The position numbers and the translations under genes were made by a program. The notes below the pieces were generated by a model. The model ran no database searches. It worked only from the letters and a program-made list of their open reading frames with translations, and was not told the DNA's origin. Of a stretch of DNA of 64,000 nt, positions 9,506 to 18,357 are shown piece by piece (position 1 is the first letter of the stretch; each line of letters starts with the position of its first letter). Source of the DNA: Pseudomonas peli (lineage in GTDB: Bacteria > Pseudomonadota > Gammaproteobacteria > Pseudomonadales > Pseudomonadaceae); NCBI RefSeq assembly GCF_900099645.1, contig NZ_FMTL01000001.1, positions 992,001-1,056,000 on the forward strand. The letters are read 5' to 3'.

Positions 9506-12366
9506 CAGTGCATCCCCGCGATCAGGGCACGCACAGCCGCAGCGCTATCGAGTGTCAACGCTTGCTCAGCCAGGGTGCGTGCGGCGCTCATCGTCAATTC
9601 GCGCACGCGCGCCTTGACCAGGGCAATCGAGCGCGGTGACACACTCAGCTCATCCACCCCCAAGCCAACCAGCAGCGGCACCGCCAAACGATCACTGGCC
9701 AGCTCGCCGCACACGCCGACCCACTTACCGTGGGCATGCGCGGCGTCGACCGTCATGCTGATCAGTCGCAACACCGCTGGATGCAAGCCGTCAGCCTGTG
9801 CCGAGAGGGTCGGATGGCCACGGTCGATGGCCAGGCAATACTGAGTCAGGTCGTTAGTGCCGATGCTGAAGAAGTCCACTTCCCGCGCCAACACCGGAGC
9901 CATCAGCGCAGCCGAGGGCACTTCGATCATGATCCCGAGTTGCAGGTCTGCCACGGGAATTTCTTCGCGTAGACGCTGTGCCATATCGCGCGCCACACGC
10001 CACTCTTCAACCGTGCTGACCATGGGAAACATGATCCGTAGTGCACGCCCATCGGCCGAGGCCAGCAAAGCGCGCAGCTGGGTTTCCAGAATGTCCGGGC
10101 GTTGCAGGCTAAGGCGAATGCCGCGTACGCCAAGGAAGGGGTTTTCTTCACTCGGCATCGGCCAGTAGGGCAACGGTTTGTCGCCGCCGACATCCAGGGT
10201 GCGCACCACCAGCGGTCGTCCGCCCAGGGCATCCAGCACACGCCGGTATTCGCGCTCTTGCGCCGCCTGGCTCGGGGCTTGGGCGTGCTCCATAAACACC
10301 AGTTCAGTGCGCAACAGGCCGACCGCCTCGGCACCCAGCGCCACGGCTTCGGCGGTTTCGCCACTGGCACCAATATTTGCGGCCACCTCAATCTGTACAC
10401 CATCACGGGTGATGGCCGGGTGCAGGCGCTCGGCATGGGCCTGCTGCTGGCGCAGTTGTGCCGCCTCGCGCTCATGCAGGGCCTGCTGCTGGGTATCTTG
10501 ATCAGGTGCTACGCGCAGCAACCCGCTGTCGCCATCCAGCAACAACAAGGTGTTCTGCGCCAGCGCCAGCACCGCCTCACCGGCACCGACCAGCGCAGGA
10601 ATACCCAAGGCGCGAGCAATGATCGCACTGTGCGCAGTGGCCCCGCCGCGCGCGGTGAGAATACCGGCTACACGCTGCCGATCGAGACCGGCGACATCCG
10701 AGGGCGCCACTTCATCCATCACCAGGATGTAGGGTTCGCGCGGCTCGTCAGGCAAAGTAACGCCGCATAACTGCGCCAGCACACGCCGGCCGATGTCGCG
10801 CAAATCCGCCGCGCGCTCGGCCAGCAGCGCGTCGTGCAACGCCTCCTGACGCTGCGCAGCAGCATCGATTTCGTGTTGCCAGGCCGCTTCGGCGCTGGCC
10901 CCGGCGAGGAGCCGAGCCTCAACATCATCAATCAGCGCGGGATCATCGAGCATCGCCAGGTGAGCGCTGAATATTTCCCGAATACTGGCCACACCGGCAC
11001 CGTCGACCAGGCGCTGAACCTGCCCGGCGACCACCGCACGCGCCGCTTGTAGACGCTGCCGCTCGGCATCAACACCCTTGCCGTGCTCGGCATATTCAAA
11101 GCGCGGAAAGATCCGCACCAGCGCCGGGCCGATGGCGATGCCGGGCGATGCCGCCACCGCCATCAACTGACTGCCCGCGGGCGGCGCCATTGGCACGTGC
11201 GCAGCCGCCGGCAACAGCGCCGCGCCCTGCTCGGCCAGCAACGGTTCCACTGCCTCGCCCAAACCGCTTTCCAGCGCCGCTTGCAGGGCGGGCAAGGCAT
11301 CGGCGGCAATACTCGGCTCGGCGCTGAAGTGCAGCATCTGCCCACGCCGCGCACCCAGCGACAGCAAACGACTGAGGCTTTTCACCGACACCCCAGCCCC
11401 TTCATCGCCGCTCAGCCGGACACGCAACTCGCCACCAAAACGCTGCGCCAGCTCGCTGAGCACCTTGGCCGGGCGCGCATGCAAACCATGGGCATTGAGC
11501 AGCGGCAGAGTCAAACTCGGCCAGTCCGGGGCGACTTCGCCGCCCAGCGCCTCGATCACCCGGCGACTGTCATTGGCTTCACTCAGCTCGGCAGCGCGGC
11601 CGCCGATCAGCACATCACACAACCTCTCCAGGGCCTGACGGTGCGCCTCGCCCTGGCTGGCCAGGCAAAACAGCCCTTTCAGCACCTCGCCGCGAAACTG
11701 CAGGGGCTGCGCCGGGGTGACAAATGCCAAACCGGGGCGCAGTACGCTCTGTTCACTGTGCAGCCACCACAGCCCTTCACCCAGGGGCAGCGGCTCGCTG
11801 CGCGCTAAGCCCAGGGCAAAGCCGCTGCTGGCACACTCGGCCTGGCGCAGCAGCCGCGCGCCTTGCCACAGCAGCTCGTCAAAGTCCTCTATTTGTAGCC
11901 CCAACCCGACCAACTGACCGTCGAGTGCCAGCGCCTGTGGCGCACCTTGCAGCAGTTCGACGAGCTGCTCGGGCTCGCGCGCTTGACGCAGCGCCTGACT
12001 GAGATCGCCCTCCCCCAGCGCGCGAGTGAGTAATTGCAGCAGGTGCAAATGCTCATCGGACTGCGCAGCAATGCCGATAGCCAGGTACACCTGCTGACCA
12101 TTCCCCCAGTCGACACCCTCGGGAAACTGGATCAACCGCACCCCGGTACGCAGAACGTGATCGCGGGTTTGCGGCGTGCCATGCGGGATCGCCACGCCCT
12201 GCCCAAGAAAAGTCGAACCCTGCGCCTCACGAGCCTGCAAACCTTGCAGATACGCGGCAGTGGCCAGCCCACCCTCGACCAGCGCCTCGCTCAGCATGGC
12301 CAGTGCCTGCGCCTTATCCGCCGCATGGCAGCCCATTTGGATCTGGCTGGCATCAAGTTCGAGCAT
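9505..12366 (-). CDS. fruB: Fructose-specific multiphosphoryl transfer protein (EIIA-HPr-EI)
   Basis: Cytoplasmic phosphoryl-transfer protein carrying EIIA, HPr and enzyme I in one chain of 953 residues, as usual in Pseudomonas (also called FruI). The EIIA histidine is in VAIPHGTPQ (H62), the HPr histidine in AHGLHARPAK (H296), and the EI histidine in GGATAHSAII (H579), followed by the PEP-binding barrel with the VGVCGELASD segment. The ATG at 12366 has an AGAGGAA site eight bases upstream; an open frame 33 codons longer lacks one and its extra residues are unlike the family. First gene of the operon, divergent from cra, with a Cra operator upstream. Confidence 0.96.
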   Translation of the reverse strand: MLELDASQIQMGCHAADKAQALAMLSEALVEGGLATAAYLQGLQAREAQGSTFLGQGVAIPHGTPQTRDHVLRTGVRLIQFPEGVDWGNGQQVYLAIGIAAQSDEHLHLLQLLTRALGEGDLSQALRQAREPEQLVELLQGAPQALALDGQLVGLGLQIEDFDELLWQGARLLRQAECASSGFALGLARSEPLPLGEGLWWLHSEQSVLRPGLAFVTPAQPLQFRGEVLKGLFCLASQGEAHRQALERLCDVLIGGRAAELSEANDSRRVIEALGGEVAPDWPSLTLPLLNAHGLHARPAKVLSELAQRFGGELRVRLSGDEGAGVSVKSLSRLLSLGARRGQMLHFSAEPSIAADALPALQAALESGLGEAVEPLLAEQGAALLPAAAHVPMAPPAGSQLMAVAASPGIAIGPALVRIFPRFEYAEHGKGVDAERQRLQAARAVVAGQVQRLVDGAGVASIREIFSAHLAMLDDPALIDDVEARLLAGASAEAAWQHEIDAAAQRQEALHDALLAERAADLRDIGRRVLAQLCGVTLPDEPREPYILVMDEVAPSDVAGLDRQRVAGILTARGGATAHSAIIARALGIPALVGAGEAVLALAQNTLLLLDGDSGLLRVAPDQDTQQQALHEREAAQLRQQQAHAERLHPAITRDGVQIEVAANIGASGETAEAVALGAEAVGLLRTELVFMEHAQAPSQAAQEREYRRVLDALGGRPLVVRTLDVGGDKPLPYWPMPSEENPFLGVRGIRLSLQRPDILETQLRALLASADGRALRIMFPMVSTVEEWRVARDMAQRLREEIPVADLQLGIMIEVPSAALMAPVLAREVDFFSIGTNDLTQYCLAIDRGHPTLSAQADGLHPAVLRLISMTVDAAHAHGKWVGVCGELASDRLAVPLLVGLGVDELSVSPRSIALVKARVRELTMSAARTLAEQALTLDSAAAVRALIAGMH

Positions 12367-12437
12367 GGGTATTCCTCTGGCTATCCGGTTTGACAAGGTG
12401 TCGCGGCTGGCTTGAAATCTGCCTGGTGAACAACATT

Positions 12438-12453
12438 GCTGAAACGATTCATC
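12438..12453. promoter_or_regulatory. Cra (FruR) operator
   Basis: GCTGAAACGATTCATC matches the Cra operator (GCTGAAACGTTTCAGC-like), with TGAAACGATTCA at 12440-12451 as the near-palindromic core. It lies 72 bases upstream of fruB and about 140 upstream of cra, in the divergent promoter region, the expected place for repression relieved by fructose 1-phosphate. Confidence 0.88.
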
Positions 12454-12594
12454 AAGCAGTGGCACCTTAGCTGATTATGGGTAATCCTTGAAGCCCGACA
12501 CGGATAACAGCACAGTGGCCAGCGCCCGCAGCCGACACCCCGCGCGGCCCTGTATTCCAGCCCGGATATCCCTCAGTGAAAGAGTGCTACGCCC

Positions 12595-13581
12595 GTGAAA
12601 CTCAGTGACATCGCCAGGCTGGCAGCGGTCTCGGTAACCACCGCCAGCTATGTGATCAATGGCCAAGCTGCTCAGCGGCGGATCAGTCCCACAACCGTAG
12701 AACGGGTGCAGGCGGTGGTCGAGCAATACGGCTATCGTCCCGACCAGCAGGCCGCGGGGCTGCGCCGTGGCGACAGCCGTTGTTTGGGCTTTATCCTCCC
12801 GGACCTGGAAAACCCCAGCTACGCCCGCCTGGCCAAGCTGCTGGAACAGAAGGCCCGCGCCGCCGGGTATCAGTTGCTGATTGCCAGCTCTGATGACAAC
12901 CCGAACAGCGAGCGGCAGTTGATCAGCTTGTTTCGTTCACGCCGCTGTGCGGCGCTGATCGTCGCCAGTTGCCTGCCACAGGACGACCCGCTCTACCCCA
13001 AGCTGGTCAGCGACGGCTTGCCGATCATTGCAGTGGACCGGGCACTTAACCCCGGCCACATTCGTTCGGTGATCAGTGATGATGAAGCGGCTGGCCAGCA
13101 GTTGACGCACAGCCTGCTGACGCCCAAGCCCCGGCATATCGCCCTGCTTGGCGCACGCCCGGAACTGGTGATCAGCCAGGCACGCGAACGTGGTTTCCAC
13201 AAGGCCTTGGCGGATTTCGACGGGCGCGTCAGCGTTTATCACAGCGAGCACTTCAGCCGTGACAGTGGCTACCAGCAGATGCACGATCTGATTGCTGCAG
13301 ACGGGCCGCCGGATGCACTGATCACCACCGCGTATGTCTTGCTTGAGGGCGTGCTGGACGCGATTCATCAGCAGCCCGATGCCGCCTGGTCGGCACTGCG
13401 CCTGGCCACATTCGGCGACACCCGGTTACTCGACTTTCTGCCGATGCGGGTCAACACCACCAGCCAGCAACATGAGCAGATCGCCGAACGGGTGATGGCC
13501 TGGGCGCTGCAAGCCGTAGAGCAGGCTGACTATCAACCGGGCATTGAAGCCATCAGCCGCCGCTTCAGAGCGCGCATATAG
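12595..13581 (+). CDS. cra: Catabolite repressor/activator Cra (FruR), LacI family
   Basis: LacI-type regulator of the fructose operon, 328 residues. An N-terminal helix-turn-helix (KLSDIARLAAVSVTTASYVI) and hinge (YRPDQQAAGLRRG) are followed by a periplasmic-binding-protein-like effector domain starting at CLGFILPDLENPSYARL. In Pseudomonas, Cra acts mainly on the fru genes and responds to fructose 1-phosphate. It is divergent from fruB, and the operator between them matches the Cra consensus. The length and start are typical of the family. Confidence 0.94.
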   Translation: MKLSDIARLAAVSVTTASYVINGQAAQRRISPTTVERVQAVVEQYGYRPDQQAAGLRRGDSRCLGFILPDLENPSYARLAKLLEQKARAAGYQLLIASSDDNPNSERQLISLFRSRRCAALIVASCLPQDDPLYPKLVSDGLPIIAVDRALNPGHIRSVISDDEAAGQQLTHSLLTPKPRHIALLGARPELVISQARERGFHKALADFDGRVSVYHSEHFSRDSGYQQMHDLIAADGPPDALITTAYVLLEGVLDAIHQQPDAAWSALRLATFGDTRLLDFLPMRVNTTSQQHEQIAERVMAWALQAVEQADYQPGIEAISRRFRARI

Positions 13582-13790
13582 CGCATACGCAGGGCTGCCG
13601 CCGGGCACGCGGCCCGACTACGTGACGCAACTGGTCAATAAACAACCAGCGCCCTGCAGAGCGCAAGCAGCTTGACCAAGCGCCAGGGCCGCACACCTTA
13701 TCCACAGTGTTTTGCACCATTACTGTGGGCTAAACGATTGATCTTTAATGCATTTATATACAACGCCCCTGCAGCTCACCCGCAAGGGCT
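13582..13790. other. Region between cra and fmdB
   Basis: 209 bases without a gene. It contains a perfect DnaA-box sequence TTATCCACA (13698-13706) and a 7-bp inverted repeat (CCACAGT at 13702-13708, ACTGTGG at 13722-13728), which could be an incidental hairpin. No T run for a cra terminator is seen. Confidence 0.4.
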
Positions 13791-14138
13791 TCAGTGGCTG
13801 ATCATCCACGGCCGGGCGCTGGGTTTGGTCTTTAGCGCATGGGGGTTGGCCTTAGTTGGCGCCAGCGGTTTATTTGGGGTGCAGCAACCACAACCTTTCG
13901 GGTGCTTACGGCTCTGCGCATATTCTTCAACCGTTTGTGGCGCATGGGCACTGCGTTCGTTGGCCGCAATGGCACGGCGCTGGCTGCCGGACATGGTGGC
14001 CAGGCTCGGCGCGCTGAGAATCACCCGCGCGCTGGCCCCGCCACACCAGGGGCAGCTGCAGGGCTGGTCGCGCTCGGCCATCGGCCGCAGCTGGGTGAAA
14101 TCACCGCAATCGGTGCAGTCGTATTCGTAAATCGGCAT
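13791..14138 (-). CDS. fmdB: FmdB family zinc-ribbon regulatory protein
   Basis: 115-residue protein beginning MPIYEYDCTDCGDF, the hallmark of the FmdB/CxxC_CxxC_SSSS family. Two CxxC pairs (CTDC and CPWC) form the zinc ribbon, and a third cysteine cluster (KGCGCCTP) lies near residue 90. In Methylophilus, FmdB was named as a putative regulator of formamidase genes; its molecular action is not established. I chose the ATG at 14138 (AAGAGGAA site upstream); the longer open frame to 14387 overlaps fmdA. It lies 67 bases downstream of fmdA on the same strand. Confidence 0.88.
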   Translation of the reverse strand: MPIYEYDCTDCGDFTQLRPMAERDQPCSCPWCGGASARVILSAPSLATMSGSQRRAIAANERSAHAPQTVEEYAQSRKHPKGCGCCTPNKPLAPTKANPHALKTKPSARPWMISH

Positions 14139-14172
14139 AACGGCGTTCCTCTTCATCATGGCTAAGCAACCG

Positions 14173-14196
14173 CCCTCTCCCGTATTCGGGAGAGGG
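14173..14196. repeat. Palindromic REP-like repeat, copy C
   Basis: CCCTCTCCCG and CGGGAGAGGG pair perfectly around a 4-base loop between fmdA and fmdB. The arms are the same family as the pair near 5.5 kb, but this copy stands alone and has no DUF559 gene beside it. Confidence 0.75.
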
Positions 14197-14205
14197 GTCG
14201 TCGGG

Positions 14206-15435
14206 TTACTTGTCCGGGGCGATGGGCAGGTCGATGCTGCCATCGAGGAACTTGGTCGGGCCGTTGGCGTTGGGGTTGATATCAAACTCGAAGATCTCCG
14301 TCGGCAACCACAGGGTTGCGCAAGCGTTGGGCACATCGACGATACCGCTGATATGCCCCTGCACCGGCGCCGAACCCAACAGCGCATAACCCTGGGCCGG
14401 CGAGTAACCGAACTTGGTCAGGTAATTGATGGCATTCAGGCAGGCCTGCTTGTAGGCGATGTTGACGTCCAGGTAATGCTGCTTGCCGGCCTCGTCCACC
14501 GAGATACCTTCGAAGATCAGGTAGTTCTTGTAGTTGGGGGTGATCGGGCTCGGTTTGAACACCGGGTTCTTGATGCCGTACTTGGCCATGCCACCCTTGA
14601 TCAGCTCGACCTTCATGTGCACCCAGCCGGCCATCTCGATGGCGCCGCAGAAGGTGATCTCGCCATCACCCTGGCTGAAGTGCAGGTCACCCACCGACAG
14701 CCCGGCGCCATTCACATACACCGGGAAGAAGATCTTCGAGCCGCGGGACAAATCCTTGATGTCGCAGTTACCGCCATGCTCGCGCGGCGGCACGGTGCGT
14801 GCGCCGGTTAGTGCTGCCAGGTCGCGGGCCTCGCCCTTCATCTTGCCCATGTGCGCGGTGGGCGCCATCGGCGGGTTGGCCAAGGCCGGCACGCGGTGCG
14901 GGTCGGTGTCGATCAGTTCCTGCTCGCGCTTGTTCCAGTCGGCGAGCATCTTGTGGTCCGGCAGGCAGCCAATCAGCCCGGGGTGAATCAACCCGGCGAA
15001 GTTAACCCCGGGAATGTGCCGGCTGCTGGTGAACATGCCCTTGAAATCCCAGATGGCCTTCTGCGCCATCGGGAAGTGGTCGGTAAGGAAACCACCGCCG
15101 TTCTGCCGCGAGAAGAAGCCGTTGAAGCCCCACTGCGAATCAGCCATGGCGCCGATATCGAGCAGGTCGACCACTAGCAGATCGCCCGGCTCGGCGCCGT
15201 GTACGCCGACAGGGCCGGACAGGTAGTGCACAGTAGACAAATCCACGTCGCGCACATCGCTGGCGTCGTCGTTGTTCTTGATCGCACCGGCGGTCCAGTC
15301 ATAGGTTTCGAGGATGAAATCGTCACCCGGCTTGACCCAGCAGGCCATCGGAATATCCGGATGCCAGCGGTTGTGGATCTGCTCGTTTTCGGTGGCGGGC
15401 TGGTTGAGGTCGACCTTGATCAGCGTTTCGGTCAT
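14206..15435 (-). CDS. fmdA: Formamidase (acetamidase/formamidase family)
   Basis: Hydrolyses formamide, and possibly other short amides, to the acid and ammonia. The 409-residue protein matches the FmdA_AmdA family: NRWHPDIP at the start, PGDDFILETYDWTAG, GPVGVHGAEPGDLLVVDLLD, then REHGGNCDIKDL and GDGEITFCGAIEM, all well-conserved family segments. A good AGGAG site lies upstream of the ATG. It stands with an ABC importer and a two-component system, pointing to uptake and use of amides as a nitrogen source. A palindrome 88 bases upstream of its start also occurs before the importer operon. Exact substrate range is not readable. Confidence 0.93.
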   Translation of the reverse strand: MTETLIKVDLNQPATENEQIHNRWHPDIPMACWVKPGDDFILETYDWTAGAIKNNDDASDVRDVDLSTVHYLSGPVGVHGAEPGDLLVVDLLDIGAMADSQWGFNGFFSRQNGGGFLTDHFPMAQKAIWDFKGMFTSSRHIPGVNFAGLIHPGLIGCLPDHKMLADWNKREQELIDTDPHRVPALANPPMAPTAHMGKMKGEARDLAALTGARTVPPREHGGNCDIKDLSRGSKIFFPVYVNGAGLSVGDLHFSQGDGEITFCGAIEMAGWVHMKVELIKGGMAKYGIKNPVFKPSPITPNYKNYLIFEGISVDEAGKQHYLDVNIAYKQACLNAINYLTKFGYSPAQGYALLGSAPVQGHISGIVDVPNACATLWLPTEIFEFDINPNANGPTKFLDGSIDLPIAPDK

Positions 15436-15522
15436 GACAAAGCTCCTGGGACCATTGTTGAGGACTTGGCGCTACGGCGCCGGGGTACGGAGCTAGTCTT
15501 CAACGCGCGAAGAAATCGGCAA

Positions 15523-15540
15523 ATACGTCGGATGACGTAT
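15523..15540. promoter_or_regulatory. Palindromic operator upstream of fmdA
   Basis: ATACGTC-GGAT-GACGTAT is a perfect 7+4+7 palindrome 88-105 bases upstream of fmdA. A near-identical site with the same 4-base spacer lies upstream of the importer's binding-protein gene (20723-20740). I infer that it binds the LuxR-type response regulator encoded at 24259-24957. Confidence 0.7.
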
Positions 15541-15658
15541 GCCCTGCATCAGCATTCATAAGGCCTGCAGGATTTTTTCGCGGACGCGAAAAAGCGGCCA
15601 GCGCATGGAGAACACGCCAGCCGCAAAGCTTGAAACTTGACCTACTGCGGGTGAGCCA

Positions 15659-16348
15659 TCAGACCGACAGGTAACGGCTGATCGTCGCCTCGTCGACCTT
15701 GTCGCGAGTCTCCTCGACCACAAACTTGCCCTTCTCGATTACCAGGAAGCGGTCGGCGATTTCCATGGTGAACGACAGCACCTGCTCGGAGACCACGATG
15801 GTCAGGTCGCGCAGGTTGCGAATCTCCTTCAGGGTGCGAGCGATGTCCTTGATGATCGACGGTTGGATGCCCTCGGTCGGCTCATCCAGCAGCAGCACCT
15901 TGGGGTTGGTGGCCAGCGCGCGGGCGATGGCCAGCTGCTGCTGCTGACCGCCAGAAAGGTTGCCTCCTTTGCGATGGCGCATCTCCTGTAGTACCGGGAA
16001 CAGCGCATACAAATCGTCCGGCACCTTGCCCTTGGCGGAGGCTGGCAAACCCGTCTGGATATTTTCCAGCACGGTCATGCTGGGGAAGATCATCCGGCCC
16101 TGAGGCACGTAGGCGATGCCGCTTTCGACTCGCTGGTGTGTCTCCAGCTTGGAAATGTCGCAGCCATCCACACTGATCTGCCCGCCCCATTGCGGCAGCA
16201 CGCCCATCAGGCTTTTGAACAGGGTGGTCTTGCCCATACCGTTACGGCCCATGACCGCGACAATCTCGCGCTTGGCCACATTCAGATTGAGGTCATGGAG
16301 GATCTGGCTCTGGCCGTAGCCGGAAGCGAGGTTGCTGATCTGGAACAT
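15659..16348 (-). CDS. urtE: Urea/amide-type ABC transporter ATP-binding protein UrtE
   Basis: Second ATPase of a branched-chain-amino-acid-type (HAAT) importer; 229 residues. Walker A GRNGMGKTTL, signature LSGGQQQQLAIARAL and Walker B VLLLDEPTEGIQ are intact. The TEGIQPSII segment is typical of UrtE. The ATG at 16348 has an AAGGAG site; a longer open frame overlaps urtD and lacks support. It is the last gene of urtABCDE, separated from urtD by 67 bases holding a palindrome. The cargo may be urea or short amides; the formamidase gene next door favours amides. Confidence 0.9.
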   Translation of the reverse strand: MFQISNLASGYGQSQILHDLNLNVAKREIVAVMGRNGMGKTTLFKSLMGVLPQWGGQISVDGCDISKLETHQRVESGIAYVPQGRMIFPSMTVLENIQTGLPASAKGKVPDDLYALFPVLQEMRHRKGGNLSGGQQQQLAIARALATNPKVLLLDEPTEGIQPSIIKDIARTLKEIRNLRDLTIVVSEQVLSFTMEIADRFLVIEKGKFVVEETRDKVDEATISRYLSV

Positions 16349-16370
16349 GGAAAACTCCTTGTTGAACGTG

Positions 16371-16389
16371 GCCCGGATGCCATCCGGGC
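16371..16389. repeat. Small palindrome between urtD and urtE
   Basis: GCCCGGAT-GCC-ATCCGGGC is a perfect 8-bp stem with a 3-base loop. It is REP-like and could stabilise or attenuate the operon transcript between the two ATPase genes. No T run follows on either strand. Confidence 0.55.
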
Positions 16390-16415
16390 TAGCGCCGATG
16401 AATGCGTGAAGCAAC

Positions 16416-17177
16416 TCAATGCCCCAGGTACACCTCAATCACTTTCGGGTTGCTCTGCACCGCCTCCATGCTGCCTTCGGCCAGCACCTTGCCCTGATGC
16501 AGCACGGTGACCTTGTGCGCGATGCTTTTCACAAACTCCATGTCGTGCTCAATGACCAGCACCGAACGGCCCTTGCTGATGCGCTTGAGCAGTTCGGCGG
16601 TCTGCATGCGTTCGTTAACGCTCATGCCGGCTACCGGCTCATCGAGCATCAGCAGCGCCGGGTCCTGCATCAGCAGCATGCCGATCTCCAGCCACTGCTT
16701 CTGGCCGTGGGACAGCAGGTCAGCCTGCAGGTAGAGGTTGTCGGTGAGCATGATTTCCGCCGCGATCTGTTCGACCCGCGCAATCACCTCGGCGGTACGT
16801 TTGAAGAACAGCGCGCCGAACACCTTGCGCCCCTTGGGGTAAGACATCTCCAGGTTCTCGAACACCGTGAGGTTTTCGTAGATCGACGGGTTCTGGAACT
16901 TGCGCCCGACCCCGGCACGCACGATGTCGAACTCGCGCATCTTGGTCAGCTCGCGGCTCTCGAACTGGATGCTGCCGGCGGTGGCTTTGGTCTTGCCGCA
17001 GATCAGGTCGAGCACCGTGGTCTTACCGGCGCCGTTGGGTCCGATCACCACGCGCACCTCGTTGCGGTCGATGTACAGGTTGAGGTCATCAACCGCCTTG
17101 AAACCATCGAACGATACGGTCAGGCCCTCGATGGCCAGCACCGGCTTGGGCATCTGAAATGCACTTGGCTGACTCAT
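16416..17177 (-). CDS. urtD: Urea/amide-type ABC transporter ATP-binding protein UrtD
   Basis: First ATPase of the importer; 253 residues. Walker A GPNGAGKTTVLD, the Q-loop segment RKFQNPSIYENLTVFENLEMS, LSHGQKQWLEIGMLL as a UrtD-type signature motif (LSHGQ instead of LSGGQ), and LLMLDEPVAGMS as Walker B. LSHGQKQWLEI is characteristic of urea-type UrtD. Its start overlaps the urtC stop in ATGA fashion, so the two are translationally coupled. Confidence 0.92.
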   Translation of the reverse strand: MSQPSAFQMPKPVLAIEGLTVSFDGFKAVDDLNLYIDRNEVRVVIGPNGAGKTTVLDLICGKTKATAGSIQFESRELTKMREFDIVRAGVGRKFQNPSIYENLTVFENLEMSYPKGRKVFGALFFKRTAEVIARVEQIAAEIMLTDNLYLQADLLSHGQKQWLEIGMLLMQDPALLMLDEPVAGMSVNERMQTAELLKRISKGRSVLVIEHDMEFVKSIAHKVTVLHQGKVLAEGSMEAVQSNPKVIEVYLGH

Positions 17178-18346
17178 GGGGTGGTCTCCAGTTCACGGGG
17201 TTGACTGCTGGCCACCGGGGCCTCAGCAACAGGTGCTGGCGTGGCCGGCGCTGCAGGTTTGCGAGCCAGCTTGCCCAGCCATTTGCGCCCGTGGCTTTCC
17301 CACAGGCCAGCCAGGCCGTTGGGGAAGTACATGACCACGGCGATAAACAGCCCGCCCATCAGGTACAGCCACAGCTCGGGGAAGGTTTCGGAAAAGTAGG
17401 TCTTGCCGTAGTTGACCAGCAAGGCGCCATACACCGCGCCGAGCAGCGACATACGCCCGCCAACGGCGGCGAAGATCACCATCTCGATCGACGGCACGAT
17501 GCCGACAAAGCTCGGCGACATGAAACCCACCTGCAAGGCGAACATCGCCCCGCCGATGGCGGAAAACGCCGCCGCCACGCAGAACACGAAGATCTTGAAG
17601 CTGGCCACGTCGTAGCCGGAAAAGCGCACCCGCTCCTCCTTGTCGCGCATCGCCATCAGCAGGCGGCCGAGCTTGGAGGCGAGGATAAAGCGACCGATCA
17701 GGATGCAGCCGAACAACAGGAAGGCGTTGATGAAGTAGAGGATCATCTTCGAGCTGTCGTCGCGGATATCCCAGCCCATCAGGGTTTTCAGATCGGTGAT
17801 GCCATTGACCCCGCCGGTGAGGCCCTGCTGGCCGATGATCAGCACCGTGAGAATCAGCGCAATCGCCTGGGTAACGATGGAGAAGTACACGTCGCCGACG
17901 CGGCGCTTGAACATCGCCACACCAATCACCAGCGCCAATATCACCGGCACCGCGATCACCGCCAGCAGGGTGAAACCGAAGCTGTGGAACGGCTGCCAGA
18001 GCATCGGCAGTTCGGTGATCTGGTTCCAGTCCATAAAGTCTGGAATGCCGGGGGTGGACTGGATCTTGGTGCTTTCCGGGTCGCTGGCTTCGAGCTTGAG
18101 AAACATCGCCATGCAGTAGCCGCCGAGGCCGAAGAACACGCCCTGGCCAAGGCTGAGAATGCCGCCATAGCCCCAGCAGAGCACCAGGCCCACGGCGACA
18201 AAGGCGTAGGTCAGGTACTTGCCGACCATGTTCAGGCGAAAGGCATCCAGCGCCAGCGGGAACACCACCAGGATCAATGTGGCCAGCACCGCCAGGCCAA
18301 TCGCGCCCTGCTTGCCGCCAAGAAACTTATCGAGTGTCGGGTTCAT
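17174..18346 (-). CDS. urtC: Urea/amide-type ABC transporter permease UrtC
   Basis: Inner-membrane permease of the LivM type, 390 residues. About ten hydrophobic helices are visible, with family segments GYGGILSLGQGVFFGLGGYCMAM and LLMAMRDKEERVRFSGY (the loop that contacts the ATPase). A proline/alanine-rich C-terminal tail (PAAPATPAPVAEAPVASSQP) is probably a disordered cytoplasmic extension. An AAGGAG site precedes the ATG; 11 bases separate it from urtB. The long open frame on the opposite strand (17159-18751) is a GC-bias shadow. Confidence 0.92.
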   Translation of the reverse strand: MNPTLDKFLGGKQGAIGLAVLATLILVVFPLALDAFRLNMVGKYLTYAFVAVGLVLCWGYGGILSLGQGVFFGLGGYCMAMFLKLEASDPESTKIQSTPGIPDFMDWNQITELPMLWQPFHSFGFTLLAVIAVPVILALVIGVAMFKRRVGDVYFSIVTQAIALILTVLIIGQQGLTGGVNGITDLKTLMGWDIRDDSSKMILYFINAFLLFGCILIGRFILASKLGRLLMAMRDKEERVRFSGYDVASFKIFVFCVAAAFSAIGGAMFALQVGFMSPSFVGIVPSIEMVIFAAVGGRMSLLGAVYGALLVNYGKTYFSETFPELWLYLMGGLFIAVVMYFPNGLAGLWESHGRKWLGKLARKPAAPATPAPVAEAPVASSQPRELETTP

Positions 18347-18357
18347 GGGACGGCTCC

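Noticed and set aside
13698..13706. Perfect DnaA box TTATCCACA as part of a replication origin
   Set aside because: Single copy, no AT-rich unwinding region, no dnaA, gyrB or parAB genes nearby; probably chance or a minor DnaA titration site.
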